From Rhizobium sp. S152 (GTDB lineage: Bacteria > Pseudomonadota > Alphaproteobacteria > Rhizobiales > Rhizobiaceae), in contig NZ_JAUDRZ010000026.1 in the NCBI RefSeq assembly GCF_030380735.1, forward strand, positions 1 through 64,000: DNA of 64,000 bases, in the 5' to 3' direction. Shown in pieces: positions 17,762 through 27,276 of the stretch. The notes beneath the pieces were generated by a model. That model searched no databases. It was not told where the DNA came from and worked only from the letters and a program-made list of their open reading frames with translations. The translations under genes and the position numbers were made by a program. Position 1 is the stretch's first letter; the number at the start of each line of letters is the position of its first letter.

Positions 17762-19171
17762 ATGGCGAGCGCGAGTGAAATTCTCAAGCAGATCAAGGAA
17801 AACGACGTCAAGTTCGTGGACCTGCGCTTTACGGACCCCAAGGGCAAATTGCAGCACGTGACGATGGACGTCGTCTGCGTGGACGAAGACATGTTCGCCG
17901 ATGGCGTCATGTTCGACGGTTCGTCCATCGCCGGCTGGAAGGCCATCAACGAATCCGACATGGTGTTGATGCCGGACCCGGAAACGGTTCATATGGACCC
18001 GTTCTTCGCGCAGTCCACCATGGTCATTCTCTGTGACATTCTCGACCCGGTCTCGGGCGAAGCCTATAACCGCGATCCGCGCGGAACCGCCAAGAAGGCA
18101 GAAGCCTATCTCAAGGCATCCGGCATCGGTGACACCGTGTTCGTCGGCCCTGAAGCCGAATTCTTCGTCTTCGACGACGTCCGCTACAAAGCCGACCCCT
18201 ATAACACCGGCTTCAAGCTGGACTCCACGGAATTGCCGTCGAACGACGACACCGAATACGAGACCGGCAACCTCGGTCACCGTCCGCGCGTCAAGGGCGG
18301 CTACTTCCCGGTTCCGCCGATCGACAGCTGCCAGGATATGCGTTCCGAGATGCTGACGGTCCTCAGTGAAATGGGGGTCGTCGTCGAAAAGCACCACCAC
18401 GAAGTGGCGGCTGCCCAGCACGAGCTCGGCATCAAGTTCGACACGCTGGTGCGCAACGCCGACAAGATGCAGATCTACAAGTATGTCGTGCACCAGGTCG
18501 CTAACGCCTACGGCAAGACGGCGACCTTCATGCCGAAGCCGATCTTCGGCGACAACGGCTCGGGCATGCACGTTCACCAGTCTATCTGGAAGGGCGGAAA
18601 GCCGACCTTCGCCGGTGACGAATACGCGGGCCTGTCCGAAACCTGCCTGTACTACATCGGTGGCATCATCAAGCATGCCAAGGCACTGAATGCCTTTACC
18701 AACCCGTCGACGAACTCCTACAAGCGTCTCGTCCCAGGCTATGAAGCACCGGTTCTGCTCGCCTACTCCGCCCGCAACCGCTCGGCATCGTGCCGCATTC
18801 CTTTTGGTACAAACCCGAAGGCAAAGCGCGTCGAAGTCCGCTTCCCGGATCCGATGGCGAACCCCTACCTCTCCTTCGCGGCCATGCTGATGGCCGGCCT
18901 CGACGGCATCAAGAACAAGATCCATCCCGGCAAGGCGATGGACAAGGATCTCTACGACCTGCCACCGAAGGAACTGAAGAAGATCCCAACGGTCTGCGGC
19001 TCGCTGCGCGAAGCGCTGGAAAGCCTCGACAAGGACCGCAAGTTCCTGACCGCCGGCGGTGTCTTCGACGACGACCAGATCGATAGCTTCATCGAGCTGA
19101 AGATGGCCGAAGTCATGCGTTTCGACATGACGCCGCATCCCGTCGAATACGACATGTACTATTCGTCTTGA
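17762..19171 (+). CDS. glnA: Glutamine synthetase, type I
   Basis: This encodes 469 residues of GSI, which condenses ammonia with glutamate using ATP. Visible hallmarks are the DGSSIAGW loop, the catalytic KPIFGDNGSGMHVHQS segment, NRSASCRIP near the nucleotide site, and Tyr398 in KDLYDLPP, equivalent to the adenylylated Tyr397 of enteric enzymes, so activity should be controlled by GlnE. It is cotranscribed with glnB and ends at a strong terminator hairpin. Its length and the adenylylation site separate it from the GSII and GSIII forms also found in rhizobia. Confidence 0.98.
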   Translation: MASASEILKQIKENDVKFVDLRFTDPKGKLQHVTMDVVCVDEDMFADGVMFDGSSIAGWKAINESDMVLMPDPETVHMDPFFAQSTMVILCDILDPVSGEAYNRDPRGTAKKAEAYLKASGIGDTVFVGPEAEFFVFDDVRYKADPYNTGFKLDSTELPSNDDTEYETGNLGHRPRVKGGYFPVPPIDSCQDMRSEMLTVLSEMGVVVEKHHHEVAAAQHELGIKFDTLVRNADKMQIYKYVVHQVANAYGKTATFMPKPIFGDNGSGMHVHQSIWKGGKPTFAGDEYAGLSETCLYYIGGIIKHAKALNAFTNPSTNSYKRLVPGYEAPVLLAYSARNRSASCRIPFGTNPKAKRVEVRFPDPMANPYLSFAAMLMAGLDGIKNKIHPGKAMDKDLYDLPPKELKKIPTVCGSLREALESLDKDRKFLTAGGVFDDDQIDSFIELKMAEVMRFDMTPHPVEYDMYYSS

Positions 19172-19183
19172 TCAAAGCATTGG

Positions 19184-19207
19184 AAAGCCCCGGACATCCG
19201 GGGCTTT
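19184..19207 (+). terminator. Terminator of glnB-glnA
   Basis: AAAGCCCCGG (19184-19193) pairs perfectly with CCGGGGCTTT (19198-19207) over a four-base loop, 12 bases after the glnA stop. Confidence 0.88.
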
Positions 19208-19327
19208 CGTCTATCTGGTGCCACGCAGTTCTTTTCGTTGTCATGACACTCATGTGACGAGATTTCACACAAATCTTGATTTAAGCGGCACCAATCACCA
19301 AATTGGGTGATGAAAGGAAGTCGTACC

Positions 19328-19657
19328 ATGAAAGAAAAAGTAGCTAAGTTCAGTATCGGCGAAGTGGTTCGGCACAAGGTCTTCCCGTTCCGCGGCGTCA
19401 TCTTCGATGTCGATCCGGAATTCGCCAACACGGAAGAATGGTGGAACTCCATTCCCGCCGAAGTGCGGCCGAGCAAGGATCAGCCCTTCTATCACCTGCT
19501 CGCCGAAAATGATGAAAACGAATACGTCGCCTACGTATCCGAGCAGAACCTGACGAACGACGAAAGCGGCGTGCCGCTGCGCAACGAGCAGGTCTACCAG
19601 ATCTTTGATATGGCGCCGACAGGGCAGTTCAAACCCAAGATGAGCTTCGCCCACTAA
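19328..19657 (+). CDS. hspQ: Heat shock protein HspQ (YccV-like)
   Basis: This encodes 109 residues matching the hemimethylated-DNA-binding YccV/HspQ family: KFSIGEVVRHKVFPFRGVIFDVDPEF near the start (split here by function only), EEWWNSIP, and QPFYHLLAEND. In enterobacteria HspQ enhances substrate degradation by Lon and was also reported to bind hemimethylated DNA; which role holds here is unknown. I use ATG 19328 (AAGGAAG at 19315-19320); the in-frame ATG at 19307 overlaps that site. It is an isolated gene bounded by terminators on both sides. Confidence 0.9.
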   Translation: MKEKVAKFSIGEVVRHKVFPFRGVIFDVDPEFANTEEWWNSIPAEVRPSKDQPFYHLLAENDENEYVAYVSEQNLTNDESGVPLRNEQVYQIFDMAPTGQFKPKMSFAH

Positions 19658-19679
19658 GTCGCAGACATATATCTTCTTC

Positions 19680-19705
19680 AACCCCGCTTACGGCGGGGTT
19701 TTTCT
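19680..19705 (+). terminator. Terminator of hspQ
   Basis: AACCCCGC (19680-19687) pairs with GCGGGGTT (19693-19700), followed by TTTTC. Confidence 0.85.
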
Positions 19706-19723
19706 TTGCCCAGGCGGCAACAA

Positions 19724-19748
19724 AAAACCCGGCGCGAGGCCGGGTTTT
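19724..19748 (-). terminator. Terminator of the IalB-family gene
   Basis: AAAACCCGGC (19724-19733) pairs with GCCGGGTTTT (19739-19748). On the minus strand it follows the stop codon at 19771 and ends in a T-run (complement of the A-run at 19722-19727). Confidence 0.85.
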
Positions 19749-19770
19749 CGATGTCTGGTTTGCGCCTGGA

Positions 19771-20418
19771 TTACTGCGCCTTGGCGGCCTTCTGGGCGTC
19801 TTCGAGCTTCTTGCGCGCTTCGTCAGCCTTCTTCTGCATGCTGTCCTGCAGGCTCTTCTGGCTTTCGGCGAGCTTGGAAGCGGAAACCGCTTCGCCGTCG
19901 AATGCGCCGGTGAAGCCTTCAAGCGAGATCTTGATCGGGTTCGGCGCGCGGCGGAAGTTGATCGAGGTCAGAACGAGGTCCGTGCCCTTCTTCAGGCTGG
20001 CGACCATGGCGTCCGTCAGTGGGATCTGCGCGACGCAACGGTCGGGCATGCACATCAGGTAGTCGATCTTCTGGCTCTTGCCGCCATCGATCTGCATGCC
20101 GATGCCCGGAGGAATGAGGCGTGCCGGCGGAACCGAAACCTGAAGGCTCTTATTGTTGATCTTGCCGGAAACGGTGATCAGGCCAACGCCGGTAACGAGC
20201 TGGCCGCCGCCTGCCAGGACGACGTTCTGGACGACGCAGACGTCGTTGTCTTCCTGCTTGCTGCAGGTCTTGTACCAGCCCAGACGCGGAGCGCCGGCGG
20301 CCTGCGCGCCGTCAGCTGCTTCCTGCGCGAAAGAAGACACCGGAGCCATCGCGGCGCCAAGCATCACTGCCATTACGGACAGGGCTGCCCGTGTTTTCTT
20401 TTCAGACTTGAACATCAT
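19771..20418 (-). CDS. Invasion-associated locus B (IalB) family exported protein
   Basis: This encodes 215 residues. The signal peptide covers about 1-32 (ALSVMAVMLGAAMAPVSSFAQ). The mature region has the IalB pattern: WYKTCSKQEDNDVCVVQNV, then ISVPPG-like PPARLIPPGIGMQIDGGK, and CMPDRCVAQIPL, giving four Cys that probably form two disulfides. The C-terminal 45 residues are a highly charged Ala/Lys-rich helix (SQKSLQDSMQKKADEARKK) likely to be a coiled coil. IalB was named for red-cell invasion by Bartonella, but the family is widespread in free-living rhizobia, where its role is unclear. The start may be either of two adjacent ATGs (20418 or 20415). Confidence 0.9.
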   Translation of the reverse strand: MMFKSEKKTRAALSVMAVMLGAAMAPVSSFAQEAADGAQAAGAPRLGWYKTCSKQEDNDVCVVQNVVLAGGGQLVTGVGLITVSGKINNKSLQVSVPPARLIPPGIGMQIDGGKSQKIDYLMCMPDRCVAQIPLTDAMVASLKKGTDLVLTSINFRRAPNPIKISLEGFTGAFDGEAVSASKLAESQKSLQDSMQKKADEARKKLEDAQKAAKAQ

Positions 20419-20684
20419 ACGAATTCCGTCTCCTGGTATCCCGTTGGGACAGCGGATATGCCGTCCTCACCAACAGGGTTGTTCGCTTTTGACCTCTTAA
20501 AACAATGAGGCAAATGCATGACCCCCCGACTTCGGCGTTCGTGTTACATCGCGTGGCTGCAGATTTCCAGTGTTTCTTTGGCGAATTGGCGAGCGTCGGA
20601 AAGAATTTGCCTTAGATGGTGAATTGAGCGAAGCCCATGATAGTCTTCGACCGAATCGTGCCGTTTCCGGAAAGGATGCAGACT

Positions 20685-22487
20685 ATGCTCCGGATTGTCC
20701 TCCCCGTTGTCTTTACCCTCGTCAGCAGTGCGGTTCTCGCCGAACCGGTCCATGGCATCGCCATGCATGGAGCGCCTGCCCTGCCGGCGGATTTCAAGCA
20801 TTTTCCCTATGCCAATCCCGACGTGAAGAAGGGCGGAAAGATCACCTATGGCGTGGTCGGCACGTTTGATAGTCTGAACCCGTTCATCTTGAAAAGCTCG
20901 CGCACGACGGCGCGCGGCATGTGGGATCCGCAATACGGCAATCTCGTCTATGAAGCCCTGATGCAGCGGTCGAGCGACGAACCTTTCACGCTCTATGGCC
21001 TGCTCGCACAATCGGTCGAATGGGATGACGATCGCAGCTATATCCAGTTCAATCTCAATCCTGGCGCCAAATGGTCGGACGGACGGTCCGTGACGCCTGA
21101 TGACGTGATCTTTTCCTTCGATCTGCTGCGGGAGAAAGGTCTCCCGCGTTTTTCCAGACCACTCAAGCTCATATCGAAGATGGAAAAGGTGTCCGAGCAG
21201 GGCGTCCGTATAACCTTCAGCACTGAAGCGGATCGCGAGACGCCGATGATCGTCAGCCTCCTTCCTATTCTGCCAAAGCACGCGATCGACCCCGAGGCTT
21301 TCGACCGGACGTCGCTGGCAACGCCGATCGGCTCCGGTCCATACAAGGTCAAAACGGTCAGACCGGGCGAGAGTATTACTTATGAGCGTGATCCGAACTA
21401 CTGGGGCAAGGATATTCCCGCCAAGGTCGGCCTCGACAATTATGACCAGATCACCGTGCAGTATTTCCTGCAGGACACGACGCTGTTCGAATCGTTCAAG
21501 AAAGGCGACATAGACATCTATCCCGATGGCAGCCCGGGCCATTGGGCAAGCGCGTATAATTTCCCGGCGGTGGCCTCCGGCAATGTCGTCAAGGACGTGT
21601 TCGAACCGAAGCTGCCATCGGGCATGTTCGGCTTCGTCTTCAACACCCGCCGTCCGGTCTTCGCCAATCCGAAGCTGCGCGAAGGCCTGTCGCTGATCTT
21701 CGATTTCGAGTGGGCCAACAAAAACCTGTTCTCCGGCGCCTATATCCGTACCCAGAGCTATTGGCAGAATTCCGATCTTTCGAGCTTCGGCGTCCCGGCC
21801 GACGAGCGCGAACTGAAGATGCTCGGTCCTATCAAGGACAAGATCGATCCGGCGATTCTCGACGGCACCTACAAGCTGCCGGTCACCGATGGCTCGGGCC
21901 GTGACCGGAACGTGCTGAAAAAGGCCGTCGGCATTCTGAAGGAGGCCGGCTATACGATCAAGAACGGTAAGATGAGCGACGACAAGGGCCGTCCCCTCAC
22001 CTTCGAGATCATGACGCAGAACACCGACCAGGAGAAGCTCGCTGTCTCCTACCAGCGCTCCCTGCAACTGCTTGGCATCAACGTGTCGATCCGCACGGTG
22101 GACGATTCGCAGTACCAGAGCCGCACCAATACCTTCGATTACGACGTCGTCGTCAAATCCTTCACTTCGTCGCTGTCTCCAGGCATCGAGCAGATGGGCC
22201 GCTGGTCGTCGGCCTCAAGGGACCGCGAGGGCACGGATAATTTTGCCGGCGTCGCCGATCCCGATGTCGATACGCTGATACAGCATATTCTGACCGCCCG
22301 CTCCGCCGAGGATTTTACCGCTGCCGTGCGCTCGCACGACCGCATGCTGCTCTCGGGCCACTACGTCCTTCCGCTCTACCACGTCGATAAGCAGTGGGTC
22401 GCGCGCAGCAAGCGCATTGGCCATCCCGATACCGTGCCGCTCTACGGGTACCAGCTGCCGGCTTGGTGGGACCAAAGCGTACAATAG
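20685..22487 (+). CDS. Extracellular solute-binding protein, family 5 (oligopeptide/microcin C type)
   Basis: This encodes 600 residues: a signal peptide (MLRIVLPVVFTLVSSAVLA) and a family 5 periplasmic binding domain. Typical landmarks are GIAMHGAPALPADFKHFPYA, WDPQYGNLVYEALM, the motif WSDGRSVTPDDVIFSF, and LREGLSLIFDFEWANKNLF. The large size and the GAPALPADF start resemble YejA-type binding proteins for microcin C or oligopeptides. The ATG at 20685 has AAAGGA at 20671-20676; an ATG at 20676 overlaps that site. No permease or ATPase genes are adjacent, so it is an orphan here and must use a system encoded elsewhere. Confidence 0.9.
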   Translation: MLRIVLPVVFTLVSSAVLAEPVHGIAMHGAPALPADFKHFPYANPDVKKGGKITYGVVGTFDSLNPFILKSSRTTARGMWDPQYGNLVYEALMQRSSDEPFTLYGLLAQSVEWDDDRSYIQFNLNPGAKWSDGRSVTPDDVIFSFDLLREKGLPRFSRPLKLISKMEKVSEQGVRITFSTEADRETPMIVSLLPILPKHAIDPEAFDRTSLATPIGSGPYKVKTVRPGESITYERDPNYWGKDIPAKVGLDNYDQITVQYFLQDTTLFESFKKGDIDIYPDGSPGHWASAYNFPAVASGNVVKDVFEPKLPSGMFGFVFNTRRPVFANPKLREGLSLIFDFEWANKNLFSGAYIRTQSYWQNSDLSSFGVPADERELKMLGPIKDKIDPAILDGTYKLPVTDGSGRDRNVLKKAVGILKEAGYTIKNGKMSDDKGRPLTFEIMTQNTDQEKLAVSYQRSLQLLGINVSIRTVDDSQYQSRTNTFDYDVVVKSFTSSLSPGIEQMGRWSSASRDREGTDNFAGVADPDVDTLIQHILTARSAEDFTAAVRSHDRMLLSGHYVLPLYHVDKQWVARSKRIGHPDTVPLYGYQLPAWWDQSVQ

Positions 22488-22579
22488 GCGCAGGTTCCAT
22501 TTTCCTGCCTGGTTGAAGTCTGCTGCCGCAGCGACTAGATGGCTGCAATGCAAGGCGGAAAATCAGGAAAGGAAAGCCC

Positions 22580-23251
22580 GTGGAACGCATAGTGATCGAC
22601 GTCGTCTCGGATGTTGTCTGCCCCTGGTGCTATCTCGGCAAGGCCCGCCTCGAGCTGGCGATTGCCGAGGTTCAGGACGAGGTCGGCGTCGACGTCAACT
22701 GGCGGCCCTATCGGCTCAATCCCGATTACCCGCCTGAAGGCGTCGATCAGAAGACGGCGCTGGAAGAAAAGCTCGGCGGCGCCGAGCGCGTCGCTCAGGG
22801 ACACAAGACGCTGACGGATTTCGGTCGTGAGGTCGGCATCAACTTCAATTTCGACGCCATCAAGATCGGCCCCAACACGCTCGATGCCCATCGTCTCATT
22901 CACTGGGCGATGATCGAAGACCGCGACAAGGCGGACCGTGTGGTCGATGGGCTGTTCAAGGCGAACTTCGAGGAAGGCCGCAATGTCGGCGACCACGCCG
23001 TGCTTCTTGATATCGCAGAGAAATCCGGTCTCGACCGTGCCGTGACCGCCTCCCTGCTGGCCTCCGATGCCGACAAGGTTCTCGTCATCGAGGAAATCGA
23101 ATCGGCGCAGAAGATGGGCGTCAACGGCGTGCCGTTCTTCATCTTCGACCAGCAATATGCCGTCAGCGGCGCGCAGACGCCCGACGTGATCGCCGGCGCG
23201 TTGCGCGATATTGCCAAGGCGAAGCCCGAAGCCCGCGCCGGCATGAACTAG
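22580..23251 (+). CDS. DsbA family oxidoreductase (FrnE-like)
   Basis: This encodes 223 residues of a thioredoxin-fold protein with the active site CPWC at residues 14-17 and the conserved cis-Pro loop GVNGVPFFIF near 181-190. There is no signal peptide, so it acts in the cytoplasm. It belongs to the FrnE group within the DsbA/2-hydroxychromene-2-carboxylate isomerase superfamily. FrnE proteins have disulfide isomerase or chaperone activity in Deinococcus, but the physiological substrate here is unknown. The start is GTG at 22580 with AGGAAAGG upstream. A RIME1-like element follows it. Confidence 0.9.
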   Translation: MERIVIDVVSDVVCPWCYLGKARLELAIAEVQDEVGVDVNWRPYRLNPDYPPEGVDQKTALEEKLGGAERVAQGHKTLTDFGREVGINFNFDAIKIGPNTLDAHRLIHWAMIEDRDKADRVVDGLFKANFEEGRNVGDHAVLLDIAEKSGLDRAVTASLLASDADKVLVIEEIESAQKMGVNGVPFFIFDQQYAVSGAQTPDVIAGALRDIAKAKPEARAGMN

Positions 23252-23259
23252 GCGGGGCC

Positions 23260-23362
23260 TTTAAAGCATGTCTCCCGAAAGTGGTCACCGGTTTCGGGAG
23301 ACATGCGAGAGAACAAAGACCTAAAGCGCAACGAGCGAATCTGAAAGATCGCGACGCGCTTC
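23260..23362. repeat. RIME1-like intergenic palindromic element
   Basis: A long inverted repeat (GCATGTCTCCCGAAA at 23266 onward against TTTCGGGAGACATGC ending near 23307) is followed by a second palindromic part containing AAAGCGC, GCGAATCTGAAAGATCGC and GCGCTT. This two-palindrome plan of about 100 bases matches the Rhizobium-specific intergenic mosaic element RIME1. It lies between convergent genes and may also stop transcription. Confidence 0.75.
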
Positions 23363-26300
23363 AAGGCTTCGCCATCTCCGCCAGTTGCGTCATGACAACG
23401 GCTGCGCCCTGCAGCCGTTTTTCCGGTGTCGGCAGGTCGCGTGTCAGGAACACGCTGTGATCCGGCCGGATTTTCGCCATCGAGCCCTGCTTGGCGATGA
23501 AGCCGACGAGATTGGCGGGGTTCGGGAATTCCTTGTTTCTGAACTGAACCACGATCCCCTTCGGACCCGCATCCAGCTTCTCGACATTGGCGATGCGGCA
23601 GAGCGATTTCACGTAGACGATCTTCAGGAGATGCTGCACCTCGATCGGCATCGGGCCGAAGCGGTCGATCATCTCGGCGCCGAAGGCATCGATCTCCTTG
23701 AGGCTGCTGACCTCGCCGAGGCGGCGATAAAGGCCCATGCGCAGATGCAGGTCCGGCACGTAGTTGTCGGGGATCATCACCGACGTGCCCACGGAAATCT
23801 GCGGCGACCAGCCGGTGTCCTGGATCTCGTCGACCCCCTTCACCTCGGCCACTGCCTCTTCCAGCATCTGCTGGTAGAGCTCGAAGCCGACTTCCTTGAT
23901 GTGCCCCGACTGCTCTTCGCCGAGCAGGTTGCCGGCGCCGCGAATGTCGAGGTCGTGGCTGGCAAGCTGGAAGCCGGCGCCGAGCGTGTCGAGCGACTGC
24001 AGCACCTTCAGGCGCCGCTCGGCCGTTGCCGTCAGCACCTTGTTGACTGGCAGCGTGAACAGCGCGAAAGCGCGCACCTTGGAGCGCCCGACGCGGCCGC
24101 GCAGCTGGTAGAGCTGGGCCAGACCGAACATGTCGGCGCGGTGCACAATCAGCGTGTTCGCGGTCGGCACGTCGAGGCCGGATTCGACGATCGTCGTCGA
24201 CAGAAGCACGTCGTAGCGGCCCTCGTAGAAGGCATTCATGATGTCTTCGAGCTCGCCGGCAGGCATCTGTCCGTGCGCGACGGCGACCTTCAGTTCCGGC
24301 ACGTCCGAGCGCAGGAAGGCATGCACGTCTTCCAGATCGGCCAGCCGCGGGCAGACATAGAAGCTCTGACCGCCGCGATAATGCTCGCGCATCAGCGTCT
24401 CGCGGATGACGAGCGAATCGAATGGCGAAATGAAGGTGCGCACCGCCATGCGGTCCACCGGCGGCGTGGTGATCAGCGACAGCTCGCGGACGCCGGTCAT
24501 CGCTAACTGCAGCGTGCGCGGGATCGGCGTTGCCGAGAGCGTCAGCACGTGCACGTCGCTCTTCAGCTCCTTCAGCCGCTCCTTGTGCTTGACGCCGAAG
24601 TGCTGCTCCTCGTCGATGATGAGCAGTCCGAGATTGGCGAACTTGATGCCGGCGCCAAGCAGCGCGTGGGTTCCGACGACGATATCCGTCTTGCCCTCGG
24701 CCACTTCCTTTTTCGTCAGCGCCAGTTCCTTCGAGCCGACGAGGCGTGATGCCTGCGCCACCCGCACCGGCAGGCCGCGGAACCGCTCGGCGAATGTCTT
24801 GAAGTGCTGGCGGGCGAGCAGCGTCGTCGGCACGACGACGGCGACCTGGATGCCGTTCATGGCCGCGACGAAGGCTGCGCGTAGCGCCACCTCGGTCTTG
24901 CCGAAGCCGACGTCGCCGCAGACGAGGCGATCCATCGGACGGCCGGCTCCGAGATCGCCGCGCACCGCCTCGATGGCGTTGTCCTGGTCCTCGGTCTCGT
25001 CATAGGGGAAGCGCGCCGCGAACTCGTCGTAGAGGCCTTCCGGCGTCGTCAGCACGGGCGCGTGTCGCGTCATGCGCTCGGCGGCGATGCGGATCAGGCC
25101 GTCGGCCATGTCGAGCAGGCGTTTCTTGAGCTTGGCCTTGCGCATCTGCCATGCGCCGCCGCCGAGCTTGTCAAGCTGCGCCTCGGTCCCCTCGCCGCCG
25201 TAGCGCGAGAGCAGGTCGATGTTTTCGACCGGCAGGAAGAGCTTGGCCTCGTCGGCATACTGCAGCTCCAGGCACGCGTGCTGCGCGCCGGCCGCCTGGA
25301 TCGTCCTGAGGCCGACGAAGCGGCCGATGCCGTGTTCGGCGTGGACGACGACCGATCCCTCGTCGAGGCCCGCCACTTCGGAGATGAAGTCGGCGGCGCG
25401 CTTGCGGCGCTTGGAGCGGCGCACCATGCGGTCGCCGAGAATGTCCTGCTCGCCGATGACGACGAGTTCGCCGCTCTCGAAGCCGGCCTCCAAATTGAGC
25501 ACGGCCGCCGCCGCCTCACCCTTGTCGAGCTTGTCGATCTCCCTCAGCGCGGCGATCGGCTTGACCCGCTCCAGCCCATGCTCGTTCAGCACCTGCAGCA
25601 GCCGTTCGAGCGAGCCTTCCGTCCAGGCGGCGATCAGCACCTTGGCGCCCTTGGCGCGCCGGTCGGCCACATGCTTGACGACCGCGTCGAAGACGTTGAC
25701 GCGCTCGGCATTGCCGCCCGTGTCTTCCGCGTTCGAGCGCGCCCAGCGTTCGCCTTGGCGCGCGTCGATGTTGATGACCCGCCTTGCTTCGCCCTCATGC
25801 TCGTTGAAAGGCGTGATGCGGATGGCGTTGAACGCGTCCAGCGTCTGCGAGAAGGTCTTGCTTTCCAGATAGAGTTGGCCCGGCACCACCGGCTTGTAGG
25901 GCGTGCCCTGAGCCATCTGGCCCTTGACCGGCTGACCGGAGTTCAGGCGGGCGTCATAATAGTCAAGAACGAGCTTGGAGCGCTCTTCGGCGGCCTCGCG
26001 CACTGTATGGTCGGTGACGAGGCGGAAACCCTTGAGATAGTCGAAGACGGTATCCAGCTTTTCATAGAAAAGCGGCAGCCAATGCTCCATGCCGGCGTAG
26101 CGGCGTCCCTCGGAAACCGCGAGGTAGAGCGCATCGTCGCGCGTCGCCGCGCCGAAGGAGGAGAGATAATTCTTGCGGAAGCGGCTGATGGTATCCGGCG
26201 TCAGCGTCACCTCGCTCATCGGGTTGAGGTCGAGCGAGCGTACCTGCCCCGTCGTTCGCTGGCTGGCCGGATCGAAGCTGCGGATGCTTTCCAGCGTGTC

Positions 26301-26873
26301 GCCGAAGAAATCGAGCCTGACCGGCTCTTCCGTGCCGGGCACGAAGACGTCGAGAATGCCTCCGCGCACCGCGTACTCGCCTACTTCGCGAACGGTCGCG
26401 ACGCGATCAAAGCCGTTGCGCTCCAGACGTCCGGCGACGTCCTCCATCCGCACCCGGTTGCCGGGTCGGGCGGAAAACGCCAGGCTTTCGATCACGTCCT
26501 GCGGCGCCACCTTCTGCAGCATGGCGTTGACGGTCACGAGCACGATCGCCGCGTGCGGCTTCTTGTGGTGCGCGATAAGCCCGCTCAGCGCCGCCAGCCG
26601 GCGCGCCGACGTGTCGGCGCTGGGTGAGACGCGGTCGTAGGGCAGACAGTCCCAAGCGGGCAACGTCAGGACAGGGATGTCCGGCGCAACGAAGCCGAGC
26701 ATCTGCTCCAGATCGGCCATGCGCTGGCCGTCGGACAGCACGTAGGCAACAGGGCCTCCGGCGCGCGCCAATTCCGCCAACAGCACCGGCTCTAGCCCGG
26801 AGGGCACGTTGCCGATCGTCAGCGGCTCGGCGAGAGCGGCGAGCTTCCTTGCGTCAAATCCTGGTATCATCAT
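23361..26873 (-). CDS. mfd: Transcription-repair coupling factor
   Basis: This encodes 1170 residues of Mfd, which removes stalled RNA polymerase from lesions and recruits UvrA. Domains in order: a UvrB-like N-terminal region (about 1-350), a CarD-type polymerase-interaction domain (about 490-560, with VVHAEHGIGRFVGL), a RecG-like SF2 translocase (Walker A GDVGFGKTE near 650, IDEEQHFG near 750, SATPIPRTLQ) and the C-terminal TRCF domain (about 1010-1110). The start codon overlaps the stop of sdhE by four bases (ATGA at 26870-26873), so the two are translationally coupled. Together with uvrA it covers transcription-coupled excision repair. Confidence 0.98.
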   Translation of the reverse strand: MMIPGFDARKLAALAEPLTIGNVPSGLEPVLLAELARAGGPVAYVLSDGQRMADLEQMLGFVAPDIPVLTLPAWDCLPYDRVSPSADTSARRLAALSGLIAHHKKPHAAIVLVTVNAMLQKVAPQDVIESLAFSARPGNRVRMEDVAGRLERNGFDRVATVREVGEYAVRGGILDVFVPGTEEPVRLDFFGDTLESIRSFDPASQRTTGQVRSLDLNPMSEVTLTPDTISRFRKNYLSSFGAATRDDALYLAVSEGRRYAGMEHWLPLFYEKLDTVFDYLKGFRLVTDHTVREAAEERSKLVLDYYDARLNSGQPVKGQMAQGTPYKPVVPGQLYLESKTFSQTLDAFNAIRITPFNEHEGEARRVINIDARQGERWARSNAEDTGGNAERVNVFDAVVKHVADRRAKGAKVLIAAWTEGSLERLLQVLNEHGLERVKPIAALREIDKLDKGEAAAAVLNLEAGFESGELVVIGEQDILGDRMVRRSKRRKRAADFISEVAGLDEGSVVVHAEHGIGRFVGLRTIQAAGAQHACLELQYADEAKLFLPVENIDLLSRYGGEGTEAQLDKLGGGAWQMRKAKLKKRLLDMADGLIRIAAERMTRHAPVLTTPEGLYDEFAARFPYDETEDQDNAIEAVRGDLGAGRPMDRLVCGDVGFGKTEVALRAAFVAAMNGIQVAVVVPTTLLARQHFKTFAERFRGLPVRVAQASRLVGSKELALTKKEVAEGKTDIVVGTHALLGAGIKFANLGLLIIDEEQHFGVKHKERLKELKSDVHVLTLSATPIPRTLQLAMTGVRELSLITTPPVDRMAVRTFISPFDSLVIRETLMREHYRGGQSFYVCPRLADLEDVHAFLRSDVPELKVAVAHGQMPAGELEDIMNAFYEGRYDVLLSTTIVESGLDVPTANTLIVHRADMFGLAQLYQLRGRVGRSKVRAFALFTLPVNKVLTATAERRLKVLQSLDTLGAGFQLASHDLDIRGAGNLLGEEQSGHIKEVGFELYQQMLEEAVAEVKGVDEIQDTGWSPQISVGTSVMIPDNYVPDLHLRMGLYRRLGEVSSLKEIDAFGAEMIDRFGPMPIEVQHLLKIVYVKSLCRIANVEKLDAGPKGIVVQFRNKEFPNPANLVGFIAKQGSMAKIRPDHSVFLTRDLPTPEKRLQGAAVVMTQLAEMAKP

Positions 26874-27184
26874 GCTTTCCCGGGCAGGCTATCGGCCGGA
26901 TATTCGAAATCGGGCTTGTAGGCCGCCAGACGTTCGAACATCGGTGTCTGGAAACGCTCCGGCACCGGCCAGGTTCCCATGATCCAGCGCACCAGGTCAT
27001 TGTCTTCCTCGGCCATGATCGTCTCGAACTCGTCGAGTTCTGCCTCGGATAGGTCAGCGATTTCCTTTTCCGCGAACTGGCCGAAGACGAGGTCCATCTC
27101 GCGGATGCCCCGGTGCCAGCAGCGAAAGAGAATCCGGCGGCGGCGCGGGTCGAGATCGGCGCTCGAGAGTGTGACACCTGTCAT
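26870..27184 (-). CDS. sdhE: FAD assembly factor SdhE
   Basis: This encodes 104 residues of the DUF339/SdhE family, which promotes covalent attachment of FAD to the succinate dehydrogenase flavoprotein. The family RGxxE motif is HRGIREMD, preceded by RRRRILFRCW and followed by AEEDNDLVRWIMG. The start is ATG 27182-27184 (MTGVTLSS); the 21-codon upstream extension is rejected. It overlaps mfd by four bases and is divergent from recG. The coupling of a respiratory assembly factor to a repair helicase is common in alphaproteobacteria and probably not functional. Confidence 0.95.
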   Translation of the reverse strand: MTGVTLSSADLDPRRRRILFRCWHRGIREMDLVFGQFAEKEIADLSEAELDEFETIMAEEDNDLVRWIMGTWPVPERFQTPMFERLAAYKPDFEYPADSLPGKA

Positions 27185-27276
27185 GGCATGACCTTCCTGT
27201 TGATGCGCCTCTATAGACCGTCGAAAGCGGCTTGTCAGCCTTGCCAAGGCCGCATTGTTCGTCGCATTTTGCCGGC

